From: Pseudomonas farsensis
Lineage (GTDB): Bacteria; Pseudomonadota; Gammaproteobacteria; Pseudomonadales; Pseudomonadaceae
Length of the DNA: 64,000 bases
Direction: 5' to 3'
Assembly (NCBI RefSeq): GCF_014268805.2
Contig: NZ_JABWRF020000004.1
Coordinates: forward strand, 496,001-560,000
Part shown: positions 42,451-50,790 of the stretch, piece after piece
How the letters are laid out: each line of letters opens with the position of its first letter
Position numbering within the stretch: the first letter of the stretch is position 1
Notes under the pieces: generated by a model
What the model was told of the DNA's origin: nothing
The model's input: the letters and a program-made list of their open reading frames with translations, nothing else
Databases searched by the model: none
Translations under genes and position numbers: made by a program

Positions 42451-43485
42451 GTGGAAGTGACTCATCTCGGTTTCCCCCCGCTGACCATGGCGGTTTTCGT
42501 CGGCATCGCCGTTGGCGCATTGCTGCTGGACATGGTTACCCACCGCGGCGACAAGCCGGTATCGCTGATGAAAGCTTCGGTCTGGTCGATCTTCTGGATC
42601 GCCATTTCCCTGGCCTTCGCCGGCTTCCTCTATTTCGAGCACGGCGCCCAGGTCGCCAGCCTGTTCGTCACCGGCTATGCGCTGGAGAAAGTGCTGAGCG
42701 TCGACAACCTGTTCGTGTTCATGGCCATCTTCGCCTGGTTCAAGGTGCCGGACGGCCTGCGCCACCGTGTGCTGTACTGGGGCATCATCGGCGCCATCGT
42801 GTTCCGCGGCGTGTTCGTGGCCATCGGTACCGGCCTGCTGGCCTTTGGCCCATGGGTGGAGGTGGTCTTCGCGATCATCGTTGCCTGGACCGCGGTCATG
42901 ATGCTCAGAAGCGGCGGTGACGACGAAGAAGAGGAAGACTACTCCAAGCACATGGCTTATCGTTTCGCCAAGAAGCTGTTCCCGGTGTGGCCAAAACTGC
43001 ACGGCAACAAGTTCTTCGTGCGCCGCAAGGAGCTTGAAGGTGAGCTGCTGAAGCCGGAAAACCAAGGCATGACCCTGGCAGCCAAAGGCGGCCTGTTCGC
43101 CACGCCGCTGTTCCTGTGCCTGGTAGTCGCCGAAGTTTCCGATGTATTGTTCGCCTTCGACTCGGTGCCTGCGGTTATCGCAGTCAGCCGTGAACCGCTG
43201 ATCGTGTACTCGGCCATGCTGTTCGCCATCCTTGGCCTGCGTACCATGTACTTCGTGCTCGAAGCACTGAAACGCTACCTGGTGCACCTGGAGAAAGCGG
43301 TTATCGCGCTGCTGTTCTTCATTGCCGTCAAGCTTGGCCTGAACGCCACTGACCACATGTTCCACCACGGCTACACCATTGACCCCAATACCAGCCTCAT
43401 CATCGTCATGGTGGTACTGGTGATCGGCATTCTGGCCAGCGTCGTCTTCCCGGAAAAGGAAGACAAGTCGGCCGAATCCAACTGA
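42451..43485 (+). CDS. terC: TerC family integral membrane protein
   Basis: 344 residues from a GTG at 42451. About nine hydrophobic segments; the family signatures YALEKVLSVDNLFVFMAIFAWFKV (SVDN) and VAEVSDVLFAFDSVPAVIAVSREPLIVYSAMLFAILGLRTMYF (FDSVPA) are both present, with acidic residues that could bind metal in the membrane. TerC is needed for tellurite resistance; related proteins export manganese. It is the membrane component with which TerD-type proteins associate. TTTTAGGTAGAC precedes the start. No yybP-ykoY riboswitch is visible, the leader being only 93 bases. Confidence 0.94.
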   Translation: MEVTHLGFPPLTMAVFVGIAVGALLLDMVTHRGDKPVSLMKASVWSIFWIAISLAFAGFLYFEHGAQVASLFVTGYALEKVLSVDNLFVFMAIFAWFKVPDGLRHRVLYWGIIGAIVFRGVFVAIGTGLLAFGPWVEVVFAIIVAWTAVMMLRSGGDDEEEEDYSKHMAYRFAKKLFPVWPKLHGNKFFVRRKELEGELLKPENQGMTLAAKGGLFATPLFLCLVVAEVSDVLFAFDSVPAVIAVSREPLIVYSAMLFAILGLRTMYFVLEALKRYLVHLEKAVIALLFFIAVKLGLNATDHMFHHGYTIDPNTSLIIVMVVLVIGILASVVFPEKEDKSAESN

Positions 43486-43515
43486 TACACAGGCAATTCA
43501 ACAAGGAGTTATGCA

Positions 43516-44091
43516 ATGGCTTTGTCCCTGCAAAAAGGCGGTAACCTCTCGCTGACCAAAACCGATCCGTCGCTGACCAAGATCATTGTCGGCCTGGGCT
43601 GGGACCCACGCGCCACCGACGGCACCGAATTCGACCTGGATGCCAGTGCCTTCCTGCTGGGCGCCGGCGATCAGGTCCGCAGCGAAGCCGATTTCATCTT
43701 CTACAATCAGCTGCGCAGCGTTGATGGCTCGGTAGAGCACACCGGCGACAACCGCACCGGCGCCGGCGACGGTGACGACGAGGTGATCAAGGTCGACCTG
43801 AGCCGTGTACCTGCCGACGTCCAGAAGATCGTCTTCACCGTGACCATTCACGATGCCGAAGCGCGTAAGCAGAACTTCGGCCAAGTAGGCGGCGCGTTCA
43901 TTCGTGTCGTCAACGAGGTGAGCAACAGCGAAGTGGTTCGTTACGACCTGGCTGAAGACGCCTCGACCGAAACCGCAATGATTTTTGCCGAGCTGTATCG
44001 CAACAATGGCGAGTGGAAGTTCCGCGCTGTCGGCCAGGGTTATGCTGGCGGTCTGCGTGCTGTTGCCACCAGCTTCGGCCTGAAGTTCTAA
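43516..44091 (+). CDS. terD: TerD family protein
   Basis: 191 residues, AAGGAG 8 bases before the ATG. The calcium-binding residues are intact: EFDLDASAFLLG and HTGDNRTGAGDGDDEVIKVDLSRV, followed by VFTVTIHDAEARKQNFGQVGGAF and TAMIFAELYRNNGEWKFRAVGQGYAGGL. TerD is the core calcium-binding protein of tellurite resistance loci. It is followed 28 bases later by a close paralogue that shares most of these stretches, so a tandem duplication is clear. TerC is 30 bases upstream. Confidence 0.95.
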   Translation: MALSLQKGGNLSLTKTDPSLTKIIVGLGWDPRATDGTEFDLDASAFLLGAGDQVRSEADFIFYNQLRSVDGSVEHTGDNRTGAGDGDDEVIKVDLSRVPADVQKIVFTVTIHDAEARKQNFGQVGGAFIRVVNEVSNSEVVRYDLAEDASTETAMIFAELYRNNGEWKFRAVGQGYAGGLRAVATSFGLKF

Positions 44092-44119
44092 GTCCCTTAC
44101 CTAACACAGGAGCGCAACC

Positions 44120-44698
44120 ATGGCTGTAAGCCTGAGCAAAGGCGGTAACGTATCGCTGTCCAAAGAAGCCCCTGGCCTGACCGAGATCGTGGTCGGCCTA
44201 GGCTGGGATGCACGCGTTACCGATGGCACCGAGTTCGACCTGGACGCCTCGGTGTTTGTAGTGGGTGAAAACGGCAAGGTCCTGAACGACGCCGGCTTCA
44301 TCTTCTACAACAACAAGAAGTCTGCCGATGGCGCTATCGAGCACCTGGGCGACAACCGTTCCGGCCAGGGTGATGGCGATGACGAACAAGTCAACGTCAA
44401 GCTCACCAGCCTGCCGCAGGACGTCAAGAAGCTGGTCTTCGCCGTGACCATTCACGACGCCGAAGCCCGCAAGCAAAGCTTCGGCCAGGTCAGCAACGCC
44501 TACATCCGCGTCGTCAACAAAGCTGACGGCAAGGAACTGGCTCGCTACGACCTGAGCGAAGACGCTTCGACCGAAACCGCGATGATCTTCGGTGAACTGT
44601 ACCGCAACAACGAAGAGTTCAAGTTCAAGGCTATCGGCCAAGGTTTCGCTGGCGGCCTCAAGCCCCTGGCTGAAGCCCACGGCGTCAGCATCGGCTAA
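44120..44698 (+). CDS. terE: TerD/TerE family protein
   Basis: 192 residues, CAGGAG 9 bases before the ATG. The calcium loops EFDLDASVFVVGEN and HLGDNRSGQGDGDDEQVNVKL are intact, then VFAVTIHDAEARKQSFGQVSNAYIRVVNKADGKE and TAMIFGELYRNNEEFKFKAIGQGFAGGL. It is a tandem duplicate of the upstream gene, differing by small changes throughout. Role in the cytosolic Ter complex as for TerD. It is the last plus-strand gene before a strong terminator. Confidence 0.94.
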   Translation: MAVSLSKGGNVSLSKEAPGLTEIVVGLGWDARVTDGTEFDLDASVFVVGENGKVLNDAGFIFYNNKKSADGAIEHLGDNRSGQGDGDDEQVNVKLTSLPQDVKKLVFAVTIHDAEARKQSFGQVSNAYIRVVNKADGKELARYDLSEDASTETAMIFGELYRNNEEFKFKAIGQGFAGGLKPLAEAHGVSIG

Positions 44699-44715
44699 AC
44701 CCCGCTGTTGAACCA

Positions 44716-44748
44716 AGCCCCCGTCTGACGTCAGACGGGGGCTTTTTT
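44716..44748 (+). terminator. Rho-independent terminator after terE
   Basis: A long near-perfect palindrome AGCCCCCGTCTGA / TCAGACGGGGGCT (44716-44743) followed by six T residues. It is 17 bases after the terE stop and also lies 40 bases from the stop of the opposite-strand terF, so it may serve both. Confidence 0.9.
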
Positions 44749-44787
44749 GTGCGCGGCGCCAAGCAGAAAATTGCCCGCGTTGCGCGG

Positions 44788-46035
44788 TCAGCCGGTAATG
44801 ATGCCTTTGTTGCGGGCTTCTTTGAGCCAGGCAGGGAATTCTTCCATCAGGCAGTCATACAGGGCTTCTTCGCTGAGGTCGGACAGGTGGTCCATGGCGA
44901 AGAAGTTGCAGTTGTCGACCACACGGCCCGCCATGTCATCGAGCTTTTCCAGGATGCCGTAGTTGCGCCCGCCCAGCCCGACGAACTGCCAGAAGAACGG
45001 CTGGCTGGCGGCTTCGACCATAAGCTTGGTGATCGCCCGGTTTTCGTGCACGCCGCCATCGCTGAGGAACAGGATGTACACCGGCAGCTTGCTGCCATTG
45101 CGGCGGTAGTGGTCCATGACCATGCGCATGGCCTTTGGCTCGTTGTTGACCCGTGCACCCACCTCCCACTTGCGCCAGCCGCGGTGGTCGGTCTCGATGT
45201 AGTTACTGTAGTTGCTTAGGGTTGCCGGCGACAGATGCGCAGGCTTGGCGCCGAAGGCGAACACATCCAGGCTGGCATCGTCATCGAAGGCTACTGCCAG
45301 CGGGATCAGGCGGTTCAGTACCTCCTGCACGTAGCCGCCGCTGTACTGGCCATCCATCGAGCCGGAGGCATCCAGCACCACGGCGACCTGCGCTTTTACG
45401 TGGGTGAGGTTGTTCTTTTCAAGGCTGATCTGGGCCTTTTTGGCAAGGCTGATCAGGGCCGGGGCTGCGGCGGCGATCTTCTTCTCAAGCGACACGGTGG
45501 CCTGTACGGGCGGTGCGGGCGGGGCATCCAGTACTTCGCCACCAAAGTGGCGTACCAGCGCGTCCAGGCCCTCGCTAAAGCCCTGCAGGTTGGCTTGCAG
45601 GCGCCATTCACCGTTCTTGCGGTAGATGTCGGCGACCATGATCGCTTTCTCGACGCTGAAGGTGCTGCCGGAAAACGCGCAGTTGGCCCCTGTTGGGTTG
45701 CCGGGGGCGGTGATGACGAAGCGGCTGTCGGCGATGTCCTTCATGGCGCCGGCGCCGTCGATGGCAGCGGTGAATACCAGCCGGTCGATGCTGGCCGGCA
45801 ACGCCGCCAGGTTGATCTCGAACTGCCCGGGGGCGACCAGTTTGACGGCATCGCCTGGCGCGCTGGGTTGGTTGAAAAATACCATGTAGCGGTCGTCGGA
45901 CAGCTTGGACTGTGCGTCCAGGCCAAAACAGACCATGTCGATGACGTGGCCGGACTGGATGCTGATGCTCAGGTTGGCGCGGTCGGCAATGCCGATGGAG
46001 CCCAGCGTCAGGCGCTGACCTTGGGTGATGTTCAT
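44788..46035 (-). CDS. terF: TerF-like protein: TerD-type domain plus VWA domain
   Basis: 415 residues. The N-terminal TerD-type domain (about 1-165) reads IDMVCFGLDAQSKLSDDRYMVFFNQPSAPGDAV and IMVADIYRKNGEWRLQANLQGFSEGL, with degenerate acidic loops. After a linker with repeated SLEKK and ISLAKKAQISLEK, a von Willebrand A domain (about 215-400) has VAVVLDASGSMDGQYSGGYVQEV, the MIDAS motif, and LFLSDGGVHENRAI. The layout is that of TerF. VWA modules in Ter loci are thought to bind metal and assemble partners. It is convergent with the terD operon and downstream of DUF1523. Confidence 0.92.
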   Translation of the reverse strand: MNITQGQRLTLGSIGIADRANLSISIQSGHVIDMVCFGLDAQSKLSDDRYMVFFNQPSAPGDAVKLVAPGQFEINLAALPASIDRLVFTAAIDGAGAMKDIADSRFVITAPGNPTGANCAFSGSTFSVEKAIMVADIYRKNGEWRLQANLQGFSEGLDALVRHFGGEVLDAPPAPPVQATVSLEKKIAAAAPALISLAKKAQISLEKNNLTHVKAQVAVVLDASGSMDGQYSGGYVQEVLNRLIPLAVAFDDDASLDVFAFGAKPAHLSPATLSNYSNYIETDHRGWRKWEVGARVNNEPKAMRMVMDHYRRNGSKLPVYILFLSDGGVHENRAITKLMVEAASQPFFWQFVGLGGRNYGILEKLDDMAGRVVDNCNFFAMDHLSDLSEEALYDCLMEEFPAWLKEARNKGIITG

Positions 46036-46111
46036 GAACTCATGTCCTTATGTGAAAGCCGCCTGGGCGCGGCAGCGAAGGCTGCGCGCCGAGGCTTAGA
46101 CCTGTTGCGAA

Positions 46112-46657
46112 CTAGGGGCGAGGAGCCAGCGGCTGGTTGCGGCGGCGCAGGGTGCGGCGCACCAGCACCACCAGCACGGCGGCGAGGATCAGCAGCACGC
46201 TGAAGAAAATGGTATTGAACACCGGGAACGGCTCGGCTGTGCTGGTGGTGGCCTTGATTTCGGTGACGTTGGGGAACATCGAGAAGATCGTGAAGCGCCA
46301 GCCGTAATAGCGGATCAGCGCCAACTGCGAGGGGTCGCGGGAGTAACCCTGAGCGCGGGCCTGGACGTCCGCCGAGTCGAACTTGAAGTACCACGGGAAG
46401 CCCCAGCCGGTGTCCTCGTTGCGGTACACGGTGACTTCACGGGTGACCGGGTCTTCGGTGTTGATGAAGTACACGTCGCGGGTCGGGCCATCGGCCGGGT
46501 TCTCGGCGCTGATCACGCCATCGGCGTCCATCCGCTTGACCTCAACGCCTGTGACGTGAACCACCTCTTGGCGCGGCAGGTAGTGATGCAGGCATACGCC
46601 AAGCACCGCGATGATCAGCAAGCTGATGATGACAATCGAACGTTTCACCCAACGCAT
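46112..46657 (-). CDS. DUF1523 family membrane protein
   Basis: 181 residues from the ATG at 46657-46655, GGAG 10 bases upstream. Two transmembrane helices: about 6-28 after WVKR, and about 148-170 (FNTIFFSVLLILAAVLVVLVRR) before an arginine-rich tail. The central extracytoplasmic part has RDVYFINTEDPVTREVTVYRNEDTGWGFPWYFKFDSADVQARAQ, typical of DUF1523, whose function is unknown. Its position 76 bases upstream of terF on the same strand, inside the Ter island, suggests joint transcription and a membrane role in the same response. Confidence 0.8.
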   Translation of the reverse strand: MRWVKRSIVIISLLIIAVLGVCLHHYLPRQEVVHVTGVEVKRMDADGVISAENPADGPTRDVYFINTEDPVTREVTVYRNEDTGWGFPWYFKFDSADVQARAQGYSRDPSQLALIRYYGWRFTIFSMFPNVTEIKATTSTAEPFPVFNTIFFSVLLILAAVLVVLVRRTLRRRNQPLAPRP

Positions 46658-46974
46658 CGGGCATTTCTCCGGAAAAAAGGGCAAATATGCCGACAGCCAG
46701 CAGCCGCCGCATTGCTGAAGTGTTGCAAGGTGCTTCAGCGGCGTTAAACCGCCGCTCACGGGTGCTTGATGATAGTGCTGGGTGGCCGCCAGGGGAAGCG
46801 TCGCAGGCCTGTGGACGGTGTTTGCAGCGGTTGCACTGCGTGAAAAAACTGGCAGAGTAGTGCCGGTTCTGCACGACGCTTTTCAGGCGTGACTCAGTGC
46901 TGAAACAAGGTCGGGGTGGATACTCCCGGTTAGCGTGCCTTGCGCCAGGCCAGCGCCCGCGCAAGGCCTTCCCC
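46658..46974. other. Divergent control region between DUF1523 and a TerD-like gene
   Basis: The 317-base gap separates two divergent genes of the Ter island and must hold their promoters. Open frames here translate to nothing recognisable. A modest hairpin GCTGAAG-N14-CTTCAGC (46715-46739) is followed closely by GGCGTTAAACCGCCG. I see no clear repressor palindrome. Confidence 0.4.
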
Positions 46975-48237
46975 ATGGAAAAGGCGAATACAGTGAACCT
47001 CCCTCTCTCCCCCGGCGCCAACACCAACCTCAGCCTGGCCAAAGGCCTGGTGCGCGTGACCCATGCAGCTGGCAATGGCCTGGACGTCAACCTCACGGCG
47101 TTCCTGCTCACCGACAGCGCTAAGGTGCGCAACGACGGCGACATGGTGTTCTTCAACGCCCCTGAACACGCCTCTGGCGCGGCTGCGTTCAGCGCGCCGG
47201 TTACCGCAGGCGAGCGGGTCACCCATAGCATCAGTTTTGATCTGGACCGCCTGCCAGCGGGCATTGGCAAGATTGCCATCACCCTGACTCAGGATGGCCC
47301 GGCGGGTGGCTTTGCCCAGGTCAAGGACCTGCGCGCGCAGGTGCTGGTAGGCGATCAGGTGCTTGACCTGCAACCGGGCAGTTTCGACCAGGAAACCGGC
47401 ATTACCGTACTGGAGTTATATGTGCGCAACGGCCAGGCCAAGGCGCGGGCGGTGTGGCAGGGCTTTGCTTCCGGGTTGGCCGGGTTGTGTGGGCTGTACG
47501 GGGTTGAGGTGGAGGAGGCGCCAGTTGCAGCCCCCCCTCCTGCACCCGCAAAGCCTGTGAACATCGGCAAGTCGTTGATCACCCTCGACAAGCCCGGCAC
47601 TGCGCACAAGGTGACCCTGGAGAAGGGCGCCTCGGCGCCTAAAGTCATCAAGGTCAGTGCCACTTGGGTGGACAACGGCGACGGCCAGGACAACGACGAC
47701 CTGGACCTGCGCATCGGTATTCTGCGCCCGGACGGGCGCATGTCGATCATCCAGGCGCCAGACAAGCGCGGTTCGCTGACCGAAGATCCATACGTTTTCC
47801 ATACCGGTGATGTGGTGGCGGCCAGTGTCTCGGCGCCCGGCATCGAGACGGTGGAGATCAGTACCGAGATTTCCCAGCGCATGGGCGGCAAGGTGGCGTT
47901 GGTGTGCAGTGTGTATTCGGCAGTGGACAACGGCGCGGTATCGGTGGCTTCACTCAAACCGAAGATGCGCATGGAGTACGGCGACCAGGTGGTCGAGTGT
48001 GCATTCGAGTTCAAAAAGGGCTTTTTCAGCAGTGCGGTCTACACCTATGTGCTGGGCACGGTTGAGATCGACGGCGATGAAATCCGCATCAGCCCGAGTG
48101 GCGTGACCTCGCGGGCCGGCTCTGAATCCACGCCTTGGCTGACGCGCAAGGGGGCGGAGTTGGTACTTACCATGGACGGGCCCTATGTGTTCAAGGGCGA
48201 GCCCATTGAGGCCAAGGGTAACAAGCGCTATTGGTGA
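46975..48237 (+). CDS. Two-part TerD-like protein (TerA/TerD fusion type)
   Basis: 420 residues from the ATG at 46975; earlier in-frame starts lack a binding site. The N-terminal TerD-type domain (about 1-175) has NTNLSLAKGLVRVTHAAGNGLDVNLTAFLLTDSAKVRNDGDMVFFN and ITVLELYVRNGQAKARAVWQGFASGL, without the calcium loops. After a Pro/Ala linker and SLITLDKPGTAHKVTLEKG, the C-terminal half has an acidic stretch NGDGQDNDDLDLRIGILRPDG and a long unassigned end. It is not in the main operon but divergent from DUF1523, and resembles the architecture of terA. No enzymatic motif is seen. Confidence 0.85.
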   Translation: MEKANTVNLPLSPGANTNLSLAKGLVRVTHAAGNGLDVNLTAFLLTDSAKVRNDGDMVFFNAPEHASGAAAFSAPVTAGERVTHSISFDLDRLPAGIGKIAITLTQDGPAGGFAQVKDLRAQVLVGDQVLDLQPGSFDQETGITVLELYVRNGQAKARAVWQGFASGLAGLCGLYGVEVEEAPVAAPPPAPAKPVNIGKSLITLDKPGTAHKVTLEKGASAPKVIKVSATWVDNGDGQDNDDLDLRIGILRPDGRMSIIQAPDKRGSLTEDPYVFHTGDVVAASVSAPGIETVEISTEISQRMGGKVALVCSVYSAVDNGAVSVASLKPKMRMEYGDQVVECAFEFKKGFFSSAVYTYVLGTVEIDGDEIRISPSGVTSRAGSESTPWLTRKGAELVLTMDGPYVFKGEPIEAKGNKRYW

Positions 48238-48262
48238 CTGGCTGGCACCGGCTTTGCCGGTG

Positions 48263-48362
48263 TTCGCGACACAAGGCCGCTCCTACCCCCAGCCGCGTAC
48301 TAGCTTGTACCGTGGTCGGGGTAGGAGCGGCCTTGTGTCACGATGGGCCGCAAAGCGGCCCC
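48263..48362. repeat. REP pair (GTAGGAGCGGCC class)
   Basis: Inverted arms CGCGACACAAGGCCGCTCCT (near 48265-48284) and GTAGGAGCGGCCTTGTGTCA (48321-48340), then an inner hairpin GGGCCGCAAAGCGGCCC. Same class as 2691-2800. It separates the Ter island from the convergent AraC gene. Confidence 0.85.
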
Positions 48363-48396
48363 AATACCCGAACTCCGATACATACCACGCAAACAG

Positions 48397-49197
48397 CTAC
48401 CCACCCGTTACGCTAAAAAAATCCCCAGGCGTCACGCCAAACAGCTCTCGAAACGCCGCGATAAACGCTGAGGTGCTTTGATACCCCGCGCTTAACGCCA
48501 CCTGGGTCACCGATGCCCCCCGGCCCAGTGCCTCCAGCGCCCCCAGCAGCCGCATGCGCTGGCGCCAGGCTCGGAAGCTCAGGCCGGTCTCGCGCAGCAG
48601 TATCCGCCGCAGGGTTTTTTCGCAGGCGCCAAGCGCCTCGCCCCATTCGGCCAGCGTGCGGTTGTCGTCCGGGGCGTCCTGCAAGTTACGGCACAGTTGC
48701 AGCACCCGTGGGTCTTGGGGCAGCGGCAGCGACAGGCTGACTTCTCGGGCGGCGCGCAGTTGGTCCACCAGGACCATGGCCAGGCGGCCATCTTCCCCGC
48801 TTTCGTCATATTCAGTGGGGCAGCGCGCAAATTGTTTGATCAGCTCATGGGTCAGCGGCGAGATCTCGATCACCCGGCAATGGTTGTGCGCCGCGCCAAA
48901 CAACTGCGGCGCCAGGTACAGGCTGCGCATTTCAGTACGGGCGAAACTGAATACCTCGTGGTTCATGCCCGGTGGCATCCACACCGCGCGGCGGGGCGGG
49001 GCGACGAAACTCTCGCTGGCGGTATGCACATGCAGCACGCCGGAAATGGCATACGACAGCTGCACCCACGGGTGGCTGTGCATGCGCGTGCGTTCGGGCA
49101 GGGCCAGTGACTCGGTGCGCACGTACACCGCCCGTGGCAGTGCGGTGAGTGCCGGGACGATGCGCTCCTGCACGTCGTATTGTCCGTTTGTCGACAT
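48397..49197 (-). CDS. AraC family transcriptional regulator with cupin sensor domain
   Basis: 266 residues. The N-terminal cupin (about 30-115: SHPWVQLSYAISGVLHVHTASESFVAPPRRAVWMPPGMNHEVFS) is followed by the two AraC helix-turn-helices (about 170-265: TLAEWGEALGACEKTLRRILLRETGLSFRAWRQRMRLLGALEAL and ASVTQVALSAGYQSTSAFIAAFRELFGVTPGDFF). It belongs to the group that often controls a divergent transporter, and the SBF-like gene starts 82 bases away in the opposite direction. The ligand is unknown. Confidence 0.92.
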   Translation of the reverse strand: MSTNGQYDVQERIVPALTALPRAVYVRTESLALPERTRMHSHPWVQLSYAISGVLHVHTASESFVAPPRRAVWMPPGMNHEVFSFARTEMRSLYLAPQLFGAAHNHCRVIEISPLTHELIKQFARCPTEYDESGEDGRLAMVLVDQLRAAREVSLSLPLPQDPRVLQLCRNLQDAPDDNRTLAEWGEALGACEKTLRRILLRETGLSFRAWRQRMRLLGALEALGRGASVTQVALSAGYQSTSAFIAAFRELFGVTPGDFFSVTGG

Positions 49198-49279
49198 TTG
49201 TTGCCCTCATCGCGTTAGCCGGTTACCGCCAACAAGGCTAAGGTAGCCCGGCAACCAAAACAACACAGGATTCGTGCGT

Positions 49280-50287
49280 ATGGCCCGTTCGCGTTTCATG
49301 CCGGACAACTTCACCCTCACCTTGATCGCAGTGGTCGCCATGGCCACGGTGCTACCGGCTCGCGGCCAGGTGGCGGTGGCGTTCGACTGGATCACCAACA
49401 TTGCCATCGGCCTGCTGTTCTTCCTGCATGGCGCCAAGTTGTCGCGCGAGGCCATTTTTGCCGGCGCCGGGCACTGGCGCCTGCATTTGCTGGTGTTTGT
49501 CTGCACCTTCGTACTGTTCCCGCTGATTGGCCTTGCCTTGAAACCAGTACTGCTGCCGCTGGTGGGCGATGAGCTGTACCTGGGCTTCCTGTACCTGTGT
49601 GCCCTGCCAGCCACCGTGCAGTCGGCAATCGCCTTTACTTCGCTTGCACGCGGCAACGTGCCGGCTGCTATCTGCAGCGCGGCGGCGTCCAGCCTGATTG
49701 GTATCTTCATCACGCCTGCGCTGGTGGCGCTGCTGATGGGCGTCCATGGCGACAGCGGCTCGACCCTTGAGGCGATCCGCAAGATCAGCCTGCAATTGCT
49801 CGTCCCATTCGTGGCGGGTCAGATTGCCAGGCGCTGGATCGGCGAGTGGGTAGGGCGTAACAAGAGCTGGCTGAAATTCGTGGATCAGGGCTCGATTTTG
49901 CTGGTGGTCTACTCGGCCTTCGGCGCTGCGGTGATTGGCGGGCTGTGGCAGCAGGTGCCGCCGACCATGTTGGCGTGGATCGTGCTGGGCTGCTGTGTGG
50001 TGCTGGCGTTGTCGTTGGGTATCACGGCGCTGCTGGGCAAGTGGTTGGGCTTCAGCCTTGAAGACCGCATCACCATCTTGTTCTGCGGCTCGAAAAAGAG
50101 CCTGGCGACCGGCGTACCGATGGCTCAGGTGTTGTTTGCCGGCAGCACCATTGGTTTGTTGATCCTGCCGCTGATGATTTTCCACCAGATCCAGTTGATG
50201 GTCTGCGCGGCGCTGGCCCAGCGCTATGCACGCCGGCCGGAGGCGCCCGTTTCGCCAGAGCAGGCGTCAGTAGCTGCCGGGAAGTAA
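49280..50287 (+). CDS. Bile acid:sodium symporter-like transporter (SBF-like, YfeH type)
   Basis: 335 residues from the ATG at 49280, CAGGA 10 bases upstream; a GTG two codons earlier is possible. Nine to ten hydrophobic helices; VFVCTFVLFPLIGLALKP, LYLCALPATVQSAIAFTSLARGNVPAAICSAAASSLIGIFITPAL and FCGSKKSLATGVPMAQVLF match the SBF-like family of YfeH proteins. Substrates of this family are poorly known. Divergence from an AraC-cupin regulator suggests inducible export or uptake. Ends in the REP composite. Confidence 0.9.
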   Translation: MARSRFMPDNFTLTLIAVVAMATVLPARGQVAVAFDWITNIAIGLLFFLHGAKLSREAIFAGAGHWRLHLLVFVCTFVLFPLIGLALKPVLLPLVGDELYLGFLYLCALPATVQSAIAFTSLARGNVPAAICSAAASSLIGIFITPALVALLMGVHGDSGSTLEAIRKISLQLLVPFVAGQIARRWIGEWVGRNKSWLKFVDQGSILLVVYSAFGAAVIGGLWQQVPPTMLAWIVLGCCVVLALSLGITALLGKWLGFSLEDRITILFCGSKKSLATGVPMAQVLFAGSTIGLLILPLMIFHQIQLMVCAALAQRYARRPEAPVSPEQASVAAGK

Positions 50288-50302
50288 CGTGGCGTTGGCA
50301 CC

Positions 50303-50335
50303 GGCTTCATCGCAGGCTGGCGCCAGCTCCCACAG
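50303..50335. repeat. REP arm (CCTCATCGCAGGCT class), left flank of composite
   Basis: GGCTTCATCGCAGGCTGGCG continuing CCAGCTCCCACAG, inverted with respect to 50571-50602. Confidence 0.8.
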
Positions 50336-50379
50336 GCGTTGAGCCAGCCCTCCATATCGCACCTGACGCGGTCCCTGTG

Positions 50380-50557
50380 GGAGATTCTATGGTTTTGTAC
50401 AACCCTGTTTTCGCCAGACACATCTCCTTGTGGCGAGCGGGCTTGTCCCGCGTTGGGCTGCGCAGCAGCCCTGAAAACCCAAAGGGCTGCTGAGCAGCCC
50501 AACGCGGGACAAGCCCGCTCGCCACAACTCTCTATCATTCCCCACAGGATTGGGTCC
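50380..50557 (+). repeat. 178-base repeat element, copy 2
   Basis: Same length and sequence (with few changes) as the minus-strand reading of 18979-19156. Core palindrome 50430-50525 with GTGGCGAGCGGGCTTG arms and a central GGGCTGC hairpin; flanks GGTTTTGTACAACCCTGTTT and CACAGGATTGGGTCC are also shared. It is itself enclosed by inverted REP arms at 50303 and 50571. Confidence 0.85.
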
Positions 50558-50570
50558 AACCACATGGCCT

Positions 50571-50602
50571 CTGTGGGAGCTGGCGAAGCCTGCGATGAGG
50601 GC
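50571..50602. repeat. REP arm, right flank of composite
   Basis: CTGTGGGAGCTGGCGAAGCC continuing TGCGATGAGGGC, the inverse of 50303-50335. The remaining 190 bases up to the HD-GYP start show no gene. Confidence 0.75.
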
Positions 50603-50790
50603 GGCGCAGGGACCACGCTTTAACCCAGCAACGCTAAAGCTTTCACCCGCGCGGGGCCACTATGTGGCCAGCCGCGCTGCAGGTTCTCCCAGGCTGATTA
50701 CACTGTTCAAACCGCCACACATGGAGTACCTGGGATGGGCTGCGTGTCGATGGACCTTTTAGCAGTCGATGCTGCCGTGAGCATCCGGCA

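Noticed and set aside
42430..43368. 312-codon minus-strand open frame
   Set aside because: Antisense to terC; very His/Gln-rich, no domain.
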